Under the pieces are notes generated by a model, which was not told the origin of the DNA, did not search any database, and worked only from the letters and a program-made list of their open reading frames with translations. The position numbers and the translations under genes are program-made. Below, in pieces: positions 18,782 to 28,717 of a stretch of 64,000 nt of DNA (position 1 is the stretch's first letter; the number at the start of each line of letters is the position of its first letter). The DNA is from Acetobacteraceae bacterium (GTDB taxonomy: Bacteria > Pseudomonadota > Alphaproteobacteria > Acetobacterales > Acetobacteraceae): positions 31,843-95,842 of the forward strand of contig JALHQB010000010.1 in the NCBI GenBank assembly GCA_022842185.1, given 5' to 3'.

Positions 18782-19647
18782 GCGACGATGGCCGCCACGG
18801 GCTGACCATCATCGCCTTCATCGGCAGCGTGTTTTCGCCCTGGTACGCCTGGGCGCGCCGTCGCCGACCGACCGATCCGCTGCGGCACTGCGCCTTCAAC
18901 GTCGCACTGTATGGCGCGGGCACGCGGCGATGGGCGATGACCGAGCGCGGCGCGGACGCAGTCCGGCGTGACGCGCAGACGCTGTCCATTGGACCCAGCG
19001 CCGCGCAGTGGAACGGAACGTCGCTGACGCTGACGCTTGCCGAACGCGGTGCGCCGCTGCCGCGACCAGTCCGTGGCGTCGTGCGCATCCACCCCCTGGC
19101 GCTGGGCGATCGCGGCTTTGTCCTCGATGCCGCGGGGCGACATCGTTGGCGGCCCATCGCACCGCGCGCGCGCATCGAGGTCGCGCTGGACTCACCATCC
19201 CTGCGATGGTCCGGAACGGGATATTTCGACACCAATGACGGCGACGCCCCGCTCGAAAGCGATTTCCAGACCTGGGACTGGTGCCGTGCCATGGTGGGTG
19301 ATGAAGCGGCCATCCTCTACAACACCCGCCGCCGCGACGGCACGGAGCAATCGCTGGCGTTGCGGGTCGATCGGCACGGCCGCGTGGAGGATATGTACGT
19401 GCCACCGCCAGCGCAGCTGCCCCGCACGCTGTGGCGCCTTGCCCGCCCCACGCGCGCGGAGGCTGGCACCGCGCCGCGCGTGACGGACACAGTGCAGGAC
19501 GCGCCATTCTATGCACGTTCCGTCATCTCGACGGGGCTGCTCGGCCAACGTGTGGTCGCGATGCATGAAAGCCTGGACCTGGATCGCTTCGCCGCGCTGC
19601 CGGTCCAGATGATGCTGCCCTTCCGGGTGCCACGGTCACTTTGGTGA
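18433..19647 (+). CDS. crtC: Carotenoid 1,2-hydratase (hydroxyneurosporene synthase)
   Basis: CrtC adds water across the terminal C1-C2 double bond of acyclic carotenoids. Conserved family blocks are GYAWWYVDGLSDDGRHGLT, AFIGSVFSPWYAWAR, GTGYFDTNDGDAPLESDFQT and ARSVISTGLLGQ. The only in-frame ATG is at 18433, with a perfect GGAGGT 6 bases upstream, giving 404 residues but overlapping crtD by 349 bases. The first 95 residues or so read like an out-of-frame shadow of crtD. No ATG, GTG or TTG lies nearer the conserved start (about 18715). The 5' boundary is therefore uncertain; the gene identity is not. Confidence 0.85.
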   Translation: MRDESLRADGTGRTAPDDIAAQHGGDDAIRVRAAVPGHGRGALRPDSAWLAGELPAPGCADTPAGPVSGGGQRASGRGRADGGDVRTDGGRAADGGPRFDAPVPPDGYAWWYVDGLSDDGRHGLTIIAFIGSVFSPWYAWARRRRPTDPLRHCAFNVALYGAGTRRWAMTERGADAVRRDAQTLSIGPSAAQWNGTSLTLTLAERGAPLPRPVRGVVRIHPLALGDRGFVLDAAGRHRWRPIAPRARIEVALDSPSLRWSGTGYFDTNDGDAPLESDFQTWDWCRAMVGDEAAILYNTRRRDGTEQSLALRVDRHGRVEDMYVPPPAQLPRTLWRLARPTRAEAGTAPRVTDTVQDAPFYARSVISTGLLGQRVVAMHESLDLDRFAALPVQMMLPFRVPRSLW

Positions 19648-19767
19648 GCGGTCCCGCTTCGCCTTCCGTGCATCGCGTCGCAGCAGGATCAGTTCTCGAA
19701 CACCCCATCCGAGCGCAAGCCCGAAGGGCAGGATCAGATCGAGGACGCCGAACACGGAATCGGCCAT
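19636..19767 (-). CDS. Small membrane protein downstream of crtB
   Basis: A 43-residue reading frame on the crtB strand, starting ATG 19767, 9 bases after the crtB stop, and ending 12 bases inside the 3' end of convergent crtC. It has one hydrophobic helix (VFGVLDLILPFGLALGWGV) followed by a basic tail (LLRRDARKAKRDRSPK), as in single-pass proteins with a cytoplasmic positive end. No family is recognised. Its place at the end of the bchF-to-crtB run suggests a small accessory of carotenoid or photosystem assembly. Coding status is inferred. Confidence 0.6.
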   Translation of the reverse strand: MADSVFGVLDLILPFGLALGWGVRELILLRRDARKAKRDRSPK

Positions 19768-19776
19768 GCCACCGCT

Positions 19777-20811
19777 TCAGGCGCGGTCGCTGGCCGGCAC
19801 GCGCCGACGCTCCCGTTCGTCGAGCCGTGCGAGGAGTTCGGCCGCCCAGACGATGCGATCGCCAAAAGCCCACCAGGGCACGACCGGGCACGGGCGTGGA
19901 AGCGCCGCTACGGCATCGACGAGGAATCGATTGGCGTCCAGCGGCCCTATGGCCGGCGACACGCCATCGGCCCGCCAGGCCAGCAGAGGCGCACCTGCGA
20001 GCAGCGTGAGCTTGCGCCTGGCGCCGACCACAGCGCGTGCCGAGATCGAGTCATAACCCTGGCGTTCCAACACCCGGCCGATCTCGGCATAGATCAACCG
20101 AGCCGCCGCGATACCGGCGCGGCAATCCACCGGCAGAAGCGGTATGCCAGCCTCGGCCCGCTGATAATACACGTCGGCAACGCGAAGAAGTCGCGCGACA
20201 ACCATCGCCAGCGCCGGCGTGAAACGTGGTGAGGCAAGCCAGGCCTCCGGCTCGATCCCGGCATCGATCAGCCATTCGCGGGGCAGATACAGCCGGCCGG
20301 CGCGCGCATCCTCCCCCACATCGCGTGCGATGTTCGTCAGTTGCATGGCCACGCCGAGATCGGCCGCGCGGGCCACCGCCGCCGGCGATACCGCGCCCAT
20401 CAACAGCGACATCATGGCGCCCACACTGCCGGCCACCCGCGCCGCATAAGCCTCCAGCGCATCGAGCGTGTCGTAAGCACGACCCTCCGCATCCCAGGCC
20501 AGCCCTTCGAGCAAGGCGGCGGGCAAGGCGTGGGGGATGCCGTGGCGCTCCACGACCGCCGCGAAGGCGCGGTCGGCTGGCCACGGCCCCGGACGGCCGG
20601 CGCAGATGGCGTCCAGCCGGCACTCCAGCGCGCGCACCGCATCCGTCCCGCCACCGTCCCGGTCGATAAGATCATCCGCGACGCGACAGAAGGCGTAGAG
20701 CGCCGCGGCCGGTCGCGCGATGCGCGCCGGCAACAGCAATGACGCAACGCGGAAGCTGCGGGAGCCGCCGGCGAGCATCGCGCGGCAGGCGGCGAGATCG
20801 GCAGGCGCCAT
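19777..20811 (-). CDS. crtB: Phytoene synthase
   Basis: A 344-residue squalene/phytoene synthase family enzyme condensing two GGPP to phytoene. Both aspartate-rich signatures are visible: FCRVADDLIDRDGGG near residue 45 and QLTNIARDVGEDARAGRLYL near residue 160. ATG 20811 (MAPADLAACRAML) lies one base after the crtI stop; upstream in-frame ATGs at 20826 and 20832 would overlap crtI and are less likely. It forms the usual crtI-crtB pair. Confidence 0.94.
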   Translation of the reverse strand: MAPADLAACRAMLAGGSRSFRVASLLLPARIARPAAALYAFCRVADDLIDRDGGGTDAVRALECRLDAICAGRPGPWPADRAFAAVVERHGIPHALPAALLEGLAWDAEGRAYDTLDALEAYAARVAGSVGAMMSLLMGAVSPAAVARAADLGVAMQLTNIARDVGEDARAGRLYLPREWLIDAGIEPEAWLASPRFTPALAMVVARLLRVADVYYQRAEAGIPLLPVDCRAGIAAARLIYAEIGRVLERQGYDSISARAVVGARRKLTLLAGAPLLAWRADGVSPAIGPLDANRFLVDAVAALPRPCPVVPWWAFGDRIVWAAELLARLDERERRRVPASDRA

Positions 20812-20812
20812 G

Positions 20813-22339
20813 TCAGGCGAAGGCATTGGCATGCGGCACCACCTTGTCGAGAACGCGAGCGGAGGACAGCACACCCGGCAGGCCAGCCCCCGGATGGGTG
20901 CCGGCACCGACCAGATAAAGACCGTCCACATCCTCGCTGCGATTATGAGGACGGAACCAGGCGCTTTGCGTCAGCACCGGCTCCATGCCGAAGCCGGATC
21001 CGCGCCAGGCCAGCAGATCGTTCTGGAAGTCCTGCGGGGTGAGGACTTTCGAGGTGACGATCTCCTGTTCCAGCCCAGGCAGCAGCGTCTCCGACAGGCG
21101 GCGCTGGATCGTTTGGCGATAGGGTTCCGCCTCGCGGTACCACGCGATCCCGGCCTGCAGGTTCGGCACCGGCGACAGAACGTAGAACCCATCATGCCCT
21201 GGTGGCGCGAGCGACGGGTCGCTGGCTGTCGGGCGATGCAGGTACAGGCTGAAATCCTCGGACAGGACCTTGCGACGGAAGATGTCATTCAGCAATTCGC
21301 GATAGCGTGGCCCGAGCAGGATTGTGTGGTGGCCGACTTCCGCATAACGGCGGCGCGTCCCGAAGTACCATACGAACAAACCCATCGACGAACTGGTGCG
21401 ATCGAGCCGGCGATCCGTCCAGCGCCGCCGCGGCGTGTCGCCGAGCAGGTGCCGGTAGGTCCAGGCGGAATCCGCGTTGGAGACGACGACGGTGGCGCGG
21501 ATTTCCTCGCCGCTCACCAGGCGAACGCCACAGGCACGGCCGCCTTCGACCATGATCTCCGCAACCTCGGCGCCGAGCCGCAGCGCACCACCCTGCCCCC
21601 TCAGCAGATCGACAAGCCCAGCGACAAGCCGGCCCGTTCCCCCCATCGCCCAATGCACGCCCCATTGCCGTTCGAGATGCGGGATCAGCGCATAGATGGC
21701 GCTGGCGCTGAACGGATTGCCGCCGATCAGCAGGGGATGAAAGCTGAAGGCGGTCCGCAGGCGTTCATCCCGCATGTGCCGCGCCACGGTCGCGTAGACG
21801 CTGCGCCAGGCACCAAACCGCGCAAGCGCCGGCACGACCCGCGCCATGTCGGCGAGCGACGCGAAGGATGCATCGCCCAGTTCCTCGAAGCCGAGCCGGC
21901 ACAGCGCCTCCGACAGCGCCATGAAGCGTTCATAGCCTTCGACATCGCTGGGTGAGAGCCGCGCCACCTCGGCGCGCATCGCCGCCGGGTCGGCGGAACA
22001 ATCGAATGTACTGCCGTCGTGGAAACACAGGCGGTAGAAGGGCGAGAGCGAACGCAGCGTCACATCCTCGGCCATGCGGCGTCCGCACAGCGTCCACAGC
22101 TCCTCGAACAGCTGCGGCGCTGTCACGATGGTGGGACCGGCATCGAAGGTGAAGCCGTCCTGCTGGAATACGCGGGCCCGCCCGCCGGCCTGGTCGAGCC
22201 TTTCCAGCACCGTGACGCGATAGCCGCGGGCGCCGAGCCGGATGGCCGCGGCCAGCCCACCGAAGCCGCTGCCGATGACGACGGCATGCGGCTTGGTCCC
22301 TTTCGCCGACTCGGCAGGCAAGCGTGCCAGCATGTTCAT
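20813..22339 (-). CDS. crtI: Phytoene desaturase
   Basis: A 508-residue FAD-dependent desaturase converting phytoene to neurosporene or lycopene. The FAD motif is AVVIGSGFGGLAAAIRLGAR, the substrate-proximal signature TFDAGPTIVTAP, and the bacterial phytoene desaturase C-terminal signature LYLVGAGTHPGAGLPGVLSS. ATG 22339 overlaps the preceding DUF3422 gene (ATGA); another ATG is two codons in. It is followed directly by crtB. The number of desaturation steps cannot be told from sequence alone; with crtC, crtD and crtF present, a spirilloxanthin-series product is likely. Confidence 0.95.
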   Translation of the reverse strand: MNMLARLPAESAKGTKPHAVVIGSGFGGLAAAIRLGARGYRVTVLERLDQAGGRARVFQQDGFTFDAGPTIVTAPQLFEELWTLCGRRMAEDVTLRSLSPFYRLCFHDGSTFDCSADPAAMRAEVARLSPSDVEGYERFMALSEALCRLGFEELGDASFASLADMARVVPALARFGAWRSVYATVARHMRDERLRTAFSFHPLLIGGNPFSASAIYALIPHLERQWGVHWAMGGTGRLVAGLVDLLRGQGGALRLGAEVAEIMVEGGRACGVRLVSGEEIRATVVVSNADSAWTYRHLLGDTPRRRWTDRRLDRTSSSMGLFVWYFGTRRRYAEVGHHTILLGPRYRELLNDIFRRKVLSEDFSLYLHRPTASDPSLAPPGHDGFYVLSPVPNLQAGIAWYREAEPYRQTIQRRLSETLLPGLEQEIVTSKVLTPQDFQNDLLAWRGSGFGMEPVLTQSAWFRPHNRSEDVDGLYLVGAGTHPGAGLPGVLSSARVLDKVVPHANAFA

Positions 22340-23658
22340 GGCCGGGCCTCCGATTCATGCGTCACCGCCCGCCGCAGCCGCCGCGTCGCGAGATAGACCA
22401 TGATGGCGATCACAGGCACCGATGCCGCGACCATCAGTTCATAGGGCACCGGCAGGCCGGCGACGCCGACGCCGCGCAGGACATAGGCGAGCATCCCGAC
22501 CAGATAGTAGGTGATGGCCGCGACCGAGAGTCCCTCGACCGTCTGTTGCAACCGCAACTGCATCCGCGCGCTGCGATCGACCGAACCGAGCAGCGCCTGG
22601 TTCTGCTGTTGCCGCGTCAGGTCCACCTGGGTCGAAAGCAGCCGCGTTGCTCGCGCGATGCGCGCCGCCAGCTGCTCCTGCCGGATCGCCACCGCGCGAC
22701 AGGTCGCCATCGCCGGTGCCAGGCGACGTTCGGTGAACTCCCGGAAGGTCTGAAGACCTTCGATCCGCCCTTCGCGCAGATCCTCGATCCGCGTCCGGAC
22801 CAGCGCGTGATAGGCGGCGGCGGCATCGAAGCGGTAGCGGTCCCGGGCCTCGCGATTCTCGGTCTCCGCCGCCAGGCGCGTCAGTCGCGCCAACAACCCA
22901 GGCTCATCGGCAACCTGCCCTTCCACCATGGCAGCCGTGATCTCGGCGAGGTCACGCTCGTTCTCGGCCAGGACAGGAACGAGGGCGCGCGCGATCGGCA
23001 AGGCGAGCAGCGCCAGGATGCGATAGCTGTCCACTTCCAGAAGCTGCTGGGCGATGCGGCCCGCCTGCCATGGGGTCATGGCGCGATCGAGGATGAGGAT
23101 GCGCCCGAACCCATCCGCATGGATGCGGAAATCGGTGAACGCCATGCCGCGTTCGCCGAACAGCGTCGCGCCGATCAACGGGTTGCCGTCGAACAGCCGC
23201 GCCGCGATCTCCGCGGGATCCGAATCCTCCCGCGGCAAGGGCAACAGCGCTGCGTGCGTCGCGGCAATCAGTTCCCCCGGTAGCGAGGCGACCCAATCGG
23301 CGGGCAGCGCGGCGAAGGCAGACGCGGCGAAGCCATCACCCCCTGCACCGGGCAGGATCGCGGTGTAGCGGCTGAACTCGGTATGCCGTTCCCATTTGAG
23401 CCGGAATGCGCCGAAATCGGCGCTGAAGTGCCGCACATCCCGGTCCGGCGGCGCGACGCCGTGCCGGGCCGCAAGGTGGCACAGCGCTTCCCATGGCGCG
23501 TCCCTCGACGTCGCGTCCGGCTGCAGCAGCGCGATCTGGGAAATCCGCACAGGCGGCACCAGCGCCTCGGGCGGGCGGGCATGCACCTCGTCATTGAGCT
23601 CGTTCCGCAAGCTGTGCTGCCGCGGCAACCCGACCGCGGCCTGCGGAACGCCGATCAT
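22336..23658 (-). CDS. DUF3422 membrane protein
   Basis: A 440-residue protein of the DUF3422 family. The N-terminal signature RNELNDEVHARPPEALVPP is characteristic. A long helical middle region (about 200-370, with QQQNQALLGS) precedes two C-terminal hydrophobic segments (SVAAITYYLVGMLAYVL and LMVAASVPVIAIMVYLA), so it is probably anchored by its C-terminus. The function of the family is unknown. Here it is translationally coupled on both sides (ATGA with bchO and with crtI), so it is made together with Mg-chelatase and carotenoid enzymes. A role in photosystem or pigment handling is inference only. Confidence 0.85.
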   Translation of the reverse strand: MIGVPQAAVGLPRQHSLRNELNDEVHARPPEALVPPVRISQIALLQPDATSRDAPWEALCHLAARHGVAPPDRDVRHFSADFGAFRLKWERHTEFSRYTAILPGAGGDGFAASAFAALPADWVASLPGELIAATHAALLPLPREDSDPAEIAARLFDGNPLIGATLFGERGMAFTDFRIHADGFGRILILDRAMTPWQAGRIAQQLLEVDSYRILALLALPIARALVPVLAENERDLAEITAAMVEGQVADEPGLLARLTRLAAETENREARDRYRFDAAAAYHALVRTRIEDLREGRIEGLQTFREFTERRLAPAMATCRAVAIRQEQLAARIARATRLLSTQVDLTRQQQNQALLGSVDRSARMQLRLQQTVEGLSVAAITYYLVGMLAYVLRGVGVAGLPVPYELMVAASVPVIAIMVYLATRRLRRAVTHESEARP

Positions 23659-24617
23659 GACCCATCCAGCTGCGGGGGCTCGCCACCCGACAAGCGCATT
23701 TCTCGCAGGATCGCGGCGGCGACAAGCGCCGGGCATTCTTCATGCGCCAGGTGACCGAGACCAGGAAGCGTGACGATGCGCGCCGTTGGCAGAAGGCGCT
23801 GCACACGCCGCGCCTGGCTGGGCGGAATGGCGCGGTCATGCGTGCCGGTCAACAGCACCAGCGGTGGGGCAAGCTGCGGCAGATCCCGCAGCAGCGGCGT
23901 CAGATCCCAGTTGGCCATCATACGCAGCGCAGCGCCGATATGCGACGCATGGCGAAACAGCCGCGCATAGAGTTCGATCCCGCGCGCATCGATGGTCGAT
24001 CCCGTATCCCGCAACAGCCGTTCCGCCACCGATTGGCGCGATGCCTGCCAGGCAAAAAGGCGTGGCACGAAGGGCAGACCCACCAGCATGCGGGCGGCAT
24101 GGGTGAAGAAGGCGGCGTGTGCCTCGCCCAGTGGCATGAGCGCGGCGTTCAGGCCGATCACCGCCCGCGGCGCGATGGCGCCATCCAGCGCCATGCGCAG
24201 CAGGATTGCCGCCCCCGCCGAATGGCCGGCCACCAGCGTCGGCTTGATCTCCATCGCCTCGATCAATGCGGCGACGGCGCGCGACATGGCCACCAGCGTC
24301 AGCCGATGCGGCGGCGGCACGGCGGTGAAGCCATGGCCCGGCAGATCGGGCGCAACCACCGTGAAGTTCATCGCCAGAAGCGGCAGCAGGTCCCGCCACG
24401 AATGCGTCGCCGCCGCCGTGCCGTGCAACAACAGCAGCACCGGTCCACTGCCCATGACCTGCACATGCCAGCGCAACCCGCCGGCGATGATGAACCGACT
24501 TACTTCGCGATTGGGCCAGTCCCGGCCGTCGAGCGACCAATTCGGCGTGCCGGTCTCCCGCACCTTGCCATGCGCGGCGCCGGACGCCATGGCGGCGGTG
24601 GGGATCTGCCCGTTCAT
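23655..24617 (-). CDS. bchO: Alpha/beta hydrolase associated with Mg-chelatase
   Basis: A 320-residue alpha/beta-fold protein encoded after bchI and bchD in most purple-bacterial clusters. The nucleophile elbow is VAGHSAGAAILLRMAL; other family blocks are LLLLHGTAAATHSWRDL and VAPDLPGHGFT, with a catalytic His near GLGHLAHEECP. Its exact reaction in BChl synthesis is not established. ATG 24617 lies one base after the bchD stop (TGAGATG); a shorter start at 24590 is possible. Confidence 0.9.
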   Translation of the reverse strand: MNGQIPTAAMASGAAHGKVRETGTPNWSLDGRDWPNREVSRFIIAGGLRWHVQVMGSGPVLLLLHGTAAATHSWRDLLPLLAMNFTVVAPDLPGHGFTAVPPPHRLTLVAMSRAVAALIEAMEIKPTLVAGHSAGAAILLRMALDGAIAPRAVIGLNAALMPLGEAHAAFFTHAARMLVGLPFVPRLFAWQASRQSVAERLLRDTGSTIDARGIELYARLFRHASHIGAALRMMANWDLTPLLRDLPQLAPPLVLLTGTHDRAIPPSQARRVQRLLPTARIVTLPGLGHLAHEECPALVAAAILREMRLSGGEPPQLDGS

Positions 24618-24618
24618 C

Positions 24619-26388
24619 TCACGCAGCCCGCGCGGCGGCGCCGATGACGGCGGACATCGCGGCTGCATCCGCCTGCGGCAGAGGCACGTGGCGCCCCCCC
24701 ATCGCATCAGCCAGTGCGCGCGTGAAAGGCTGCGGCCGGGGGGCCGTATCCACCAGCAGGATGGGCAGCCCAGCCGCGCGCAGCAGCGGCGCCATGGCCA
24801 AGGCATCCGCCTCGCCCGCCACGCGTCCCGTCTGCCCGTCGCGCGCAACATTCGCCCGGCCATCGGTCATCAGGATCAACAGTGGCAGGCGTCCCTGGCG
24901 CCGTTCGGCTTCCGCAAGGCAGCTTGCAGCTTCCAGCGCGGCGGCCAATGGGGTTGCACCGCCCCCCGGCAACGCCGCAAGGCAGCGCCGTGCCCGCGCG
25001 AGCGCCTGTGTGGGTGGCAGCAGCACGGTCGCTGAATCGCGCCGGAAGGCGATCAGCGCGACGCGGTCCCGACGGGCGTAGCATTCCGCCAGGAGCATCT
25101 CAACCGCACCCTTCGCTTCCGCCATCCGGTGCAAGGCCGTCGATCCGGATGCGTCCACAGCGAAGATTGCCGTCGTGCCGCTGCGTTCTTCGTACCGCCG
25201 CAGCCGGATATCCTCGGCGCGGATCAGCACAGGCCGGTCGCCCCGGGGATCGCGCCGCCGACGCATGGCCTGCCAGGGCGCCGCAGCGCGCAATGTCTCG
25301 ATCAGAGCAAGCCGCGCGCCATCATGCAGACGGCCGGCCCGGGCACCAAGCGCGCGTCCACGCTTCCCATCGCGCCGCACGGCGCCGGCGCGACCCGCAG
25401 CACCGGCGCGTGTCGCGGCCTGCTGCGCGGCGGCAAGCCTGGCCAGCAATGCCGGTGGCATCGCCGCGCGGGCCGCGGCCGTGACAATGTCGGCCAGGTC
25501 TTCGTCCCGCGGTTGCTCCGCCGCGGGATGGCTTTCGGACTCCATCGCTTCGGCCGGATCGGTCTCCGGCGGGGCCTCCTCCGGCGTTGCCTCCGGCAGA
25601 CGCGTGGCGCGCGGCGCCAGGACCAGGCGCGCGGCGATCATGGCATCCTCCTCCCGCGCCATCGTTCGTCCGGCAAGAGCCACCGCGGCGCACATCGCCC
25701 GCAACGCCAGAAGTACCGCGCGCGGTGAGGCGATCCCGAGGGCCAATGCCGTGGCACACAGCGCGTGCAACAGCTCGGGCTGTATCACCACCCGTGCCAA
25801 TGTCTTTCGCGCCGCCGCGATGATCTCCGGCCCTGGCGAGATCACCACGGCTCCGCGCGGCAGATCATCAAGCCCGATCATGAAGGCAATCCGGTCGAGC
25901 AACTGCGCCGGCGGCATCTCCTCCGCATCGATGCCCTCATCGAGGGCTATGATGCAGATGCGTGCCGGCCAGCGCCGGGCGAGACCGTCGCGCTCGACCA
26001 CCACCTCCTGCGTATCGAGCACCGCTGCCAACCGTGCCGCCATCACGCACGCCAAGCGCTCCGCCATCGGCAACACGACGATGCCATCATCGGCTTCAGC
26101 AAGAATGCCGCGTTCAGCCAGCGGCCGTCCCGCGGCGAGTGTGGCGCCGAGGTCCAGGCCACCCAGAACACGGCTGTCCGGCGTATCCGGCGGCATGCGT
26201 CGCCACGCGGTGCCGACGGGCATCGCGCCCCGGAATGCCGCAAGCCAGTGGTCGCGGATGGCGCACGGCGCGGCCCGCAGCACAGCACCGCCAAGGCCAA
26301 CGGGATCGACCGCCAGCAAAGCGACGGCCAGGCTTGCATCGTCGGCCGGCTGCGCGGCCATGCGTGTCGCGTCGCCGCCCGCTGTCAT
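24619..26388 (-). CDS. bchD: Magnesium chelatase subunit D
   Basis: A 589-residue subunit that assembles with BchI into the ATPase motor for inserting Mg into protoporphyrin IX. It has an N-terminal AAA-like region with degenerate nucleotide motifs, an acidic proline-rich linker (about 280-325), and a C-terminal von Willebrand A domain with the MIDAS motif FAVDASGSTALHRM and later ILMTDGRANVARDG. ATG 26388 overlaps the bchI stop (ATGA). It sits in bchI-bchD-bchO order. Confidence 0.95.
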   Translation of the reverse strand: MTAGGDATRMAAQPADDASLAVALLAVDPVGLGGAVLRAAPCAIRDHWLAAFRGAMPVGTAWRRMPPDTPDSRVLGGLDLGATLAAGRPLAERGILAEADDGIVVLPMAERLACVMAARLAAVLDTQEVVVERDGLARRWPARICIIALDEGIDAEEMPPAQLLDRIAFMIGLDDLPRGAVVISPGPEIIAAARKTLARVVIQPELLHALCATALALGIASPRAVLLALRAMCAAVALAGRTMAREEDAMIAARLVLAPRATRLPEATPEEAPPETDPAEAMESESHPAAEQPRDEDLADIVTAAARAAMPPALLARLAAAQQAATRAGAAGRAGAVRRDGKRGRALGARAGRLHDGARLALIETLRAAAPWQAMRRRRDPRGDRPVLIRAEDIRLRRYEERSGTTAIFAVDASGSTALHRMAEAKGAVEMLLAECYARRDRVALIAFRRDSATVLLPPTQALARARRCLAALPGGGATPLAAALEAASCLAEAERRQGRLPLLILMTDGRANVARDGQTGRVAGEADALAMAPLLRAAGLPILLVDTAPRPQPFTRALADAMGGRHVPLPQADAAAMSAVIGAAARAA

Positions 26389-27509
26389 GGGCCGAGGACC
26401 TCGGTGATCGCACGTTGCACCCGCGCCGCGCTGCCGGCCTCGTCCAACGGATTGCGGCGCAGCCGATGGCAGAGCGAGGCGATGGCGACGGCGCGCAGTT
26501 CGGCAACCGTCACCTCCCGGCCGCCCTCGAATGCGACGAGCGCACGCGCGGCTCGGATGAGCGTGAGTTCCCCGCGCAGCCCGTCCGTGCCGAGCGCCAT
26601 GCACAGGCGTGCGGCCATCTCCAGGGCGGAATCCGGCGTCACGATGCGTGGCAGGCGCTTTCGCGCCGCTCCGATCTGTGCGCGCAGACGGCTTTGGGGC
26701 CGGCGCCATCGGGCAGCGAAGGCAGCCGGCTCGCGCTCGAAACTGTCACGACGGCGCACCACCTCGATCCGGGTGGCGAGATCCATCGGCGTCCGAACCT
26801 CGACCGACAGACCGAAGCGATCGAGAAGCTGGGGGCGCAACTCGCCCTCCTCGGGATTACCGCTGCCGACGAGCACAAAGCGCGCCGGATGCCGCAGGCT
26901 GATCCCTTCCCGCTCCACCACATTCTCGCCCGACGCCGCGACATCAAGCAGCAGATCGACCAGGTGATCCTCAAGCAGGTTCACTTCGTCGATGTAAAGG
27001 AAGCCACGATGAGCGCGGGCGAGCAGGCCGGGTTCGAAGGCCCGGACGCCATCGACGAGCGCCCGCTCGATATCGAGCGCACCGGCGACGCGATCCTCCG
27101 TCGCACCGAGCGGCAGATCCACCACCGGGATCGGCACCGTCGTCGCGGTCCGCACCCGGCGTGCGCGGCAGTCCTCGCAGAAGCCGCCGGACGTGGCCGG
27201 ATCGCACCCGAAGCGACAGCCGACGACCACGCGCATGGGCGGCAACAGCGCAGCCAGCGCGCGCACAGCGGTGGACTTGCCGGTTCCACGGTCGCCCTGC
27301 ACCAGCACGCCGCCAATACCTGGATCGACGGCGACGAGCAGCAGCGCGCGCAGCATCTCCTCCTGCCCCACAAGCGCGGAGAAGGGAAACAGCGGCCGCG
27401 GCGCTGGCGGCGCGGCGGGGCGGCGGGGCGCCTGCTTCGCTGGGCGTGCCGCTTCCGTTGCCTCGTCTGGCGCTTCGGCCTGGTGGCTGCCGGTCGCGTC
27501 CATCATCAT
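26385..27509 (-). CDS. bchI: Magnesium chelatase ATPase subunit I
   Basis: A 374-residue AAA+ ATPase of Mg-chelatase. Walker A is [19 protein letters not shown], Walker [19 protein letters not shown], and sensor/arginine regions follow ([20 protein letters not shown]). Three ATGs in a row occur at 27509, 27506 and 27503; the first overlaps the hemA stop. A proline/alanine-rich N-terminal extension of about 40 residues precedes the conserved [12 protein letters not shown]. Confidence 0.96.
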   Translation of the reverse strand: MMMDATGSHQAEAPDEATEAARPAKQAPRRPAAPPAPRPLFPFSALVGQEEMLRALLLVAVDPGIGGVLVQGDRGTGKSTAVRALAALLPPMRVVVGCRFGCDPATSGGFCEDCRARRVRTATTVPIPVVDLPLGATEDRVAGALDIERALVDGVRAFEPGLLARAHRGFLYIDEVNLLEDHLVDLLLDVAASGENVVEREGISLRHPARFVLVGSGNPEEGELRPQLLDRFGLSVEVRTPMDLATRIEVVRRRDSFEREPAAFAARWRRPQSRLRAQIGAARKRLPRIVTPDSALEMAARLCMALGTDGLRGELTLIRAARALVAFEGGREVTVAELRAVAIASLCHRLRRNPLDEAGSAARVQRAITEVLGP

Positions 27510-28717
27510 GCCGCGCGGCGGAGGCTGAACCGTGCCCAGATCGCTTCCAGCGCGGCGACCAGATGATCCATATCCTCGTCGCTGTGGACCGGCGACGGCG
27601 TGATGCGCAGTCGTTCCGTCCCGCGCGGGACCGTGGGATAATTGATGGGCTGCACATAGACGCCGTGCTCATCGAGCAGGCGATCGCTGATCTCTTTGCA
27701 GATGACGGGATCGCCCACCATCACCGGGACGATATGGCTGCTGTTGTCCAGATGCGGCACGCCGACGGCATCAAGCCGGCGACGCAGCGTCGCGGCGCGT
27801 TCATGCAGGCGTTCGCGTTCCCGGTTGCTGGATTTCAGGTGGCGCAAGCTCGCCCGGACACCGGCCGCGATCGCTGGCGGCAGCGCGGTCGAAAAGATGA
27901 AGCCGGAAGCATAGGACCGCACGAAATCGACCATCGCCGCTGAACCCGCGATGTAGCCGCCGATCACGCCGAAGGCCTTGGCCAAGGTACCTTCAATGAC
28001 CGTCAGGCGATGCGCGACGCCATCCCGTTCGGTGATGCCGCCGCCGCGCGGACCGTAGAGGCCAACGGCATGCACCTCGTCGCAATAGGTCATGGCGCCA
28101 AACTCAGCCGCGGCGTCACAGATCGCACCGATTGGTGCGATGTCCCCATCCATCGAGTACACGCTTTCGAAGGCAACAAGCTTCGGCGCCGCAGGGTCCA
28201 GAGCGGCCAGGACACGTCGGAGGTCGGCAACGTCGTTATGGGCGAAGACGCGGCGCTCCGCCCGGCTATGCCGCATGCCCTCGATCATCGACGCGTGATT
28301 CATCTCGTCGGAGACGATCACGCAGCCCGGCATATGTGATGCCAGGGTGGACAGCGATGCCCAGTTCGACATGTAGCCGGAATTGAACAGCAACGCGGCT
28401 TCCGTGCCGTGCAGTTCGGCCAGCTCCGCCTCCAGCAGGACGTGCTCGTGATTGGTGCCGGAGATGTTGCGTGTCCCGCCGGCACCTGCGCCATAGCGGT
28501 CGAGTGCCACATGCATGGCGGCCAGCACATCCGGATGCTGCCCCATGCCCAGATAGTCGTTGGAGCACCAAACGGTAACCTCGCGCTCGCGGCCGTTCAC
28601 ATGGCGGATGGCGCGCGGATACTGCCCGGACTGACGTTCGATGTCAGCAAAGACGCGATAGCGGCCTTCCCGATGGAGGCCCTGGATCTGATTCCGGAAG
28701 AAGGCCTCGTAGTTCAT
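27506..28717 (-). CDS. hemA: 5-Aminolevulinate synthase
   Basis: A 403-residue PLP enzyme condensing glycine and succinyl-CoA to 5-aminolevulinate, the first step of tetrapyrrole synthesis in Alphaproteobacteria. The N-terminus [20 protein letters not shown] is typical. The PLP Lys is in [20 protein letters not shown], with [16 protein letters not shown] before it. ATG 28717 overlaps the puhE stop (ATGA). Location inside the photosynthesis run ties precursor supply to BChl demand; a housekeeping copy elsewhere in the genome is possible. Confidence 0.95.
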   Translation of the reverse strand: MNYEAFFRNQIQGLHREGRYRVFADIERQSGQYPRAIRHVNGREREVTVWCSNDYLGMGQHPDVLAAMHVALDRYGAGAGGTRNISGTNHEHVLLEAELAELHGTEAALLFNSGYMSNWASLSTLASHMPGCVIVSDEMNHASMIEGMRHSRAERRVFAHNDVADLRRVLAALDPAAPKLVAFESVYSMDGDIAPIGAICDAAAEFGAMTYCDEVHAVGLYGPRGGGITERDGVAHRLTVIEGTLAKAFGVIGGYIAGSAAMVDFVRSYASGFIFSTALPPAIAAGVRASLRHLKSSNRERERLHERAATLRRRLDAVGVPHLDNSSHIVPVMVGDPVICKEISDRLLDEHGVYVQPINYPTVPRGTERLRITPSPVHSDEDMDHLVAALEAIWARFSLRRAA

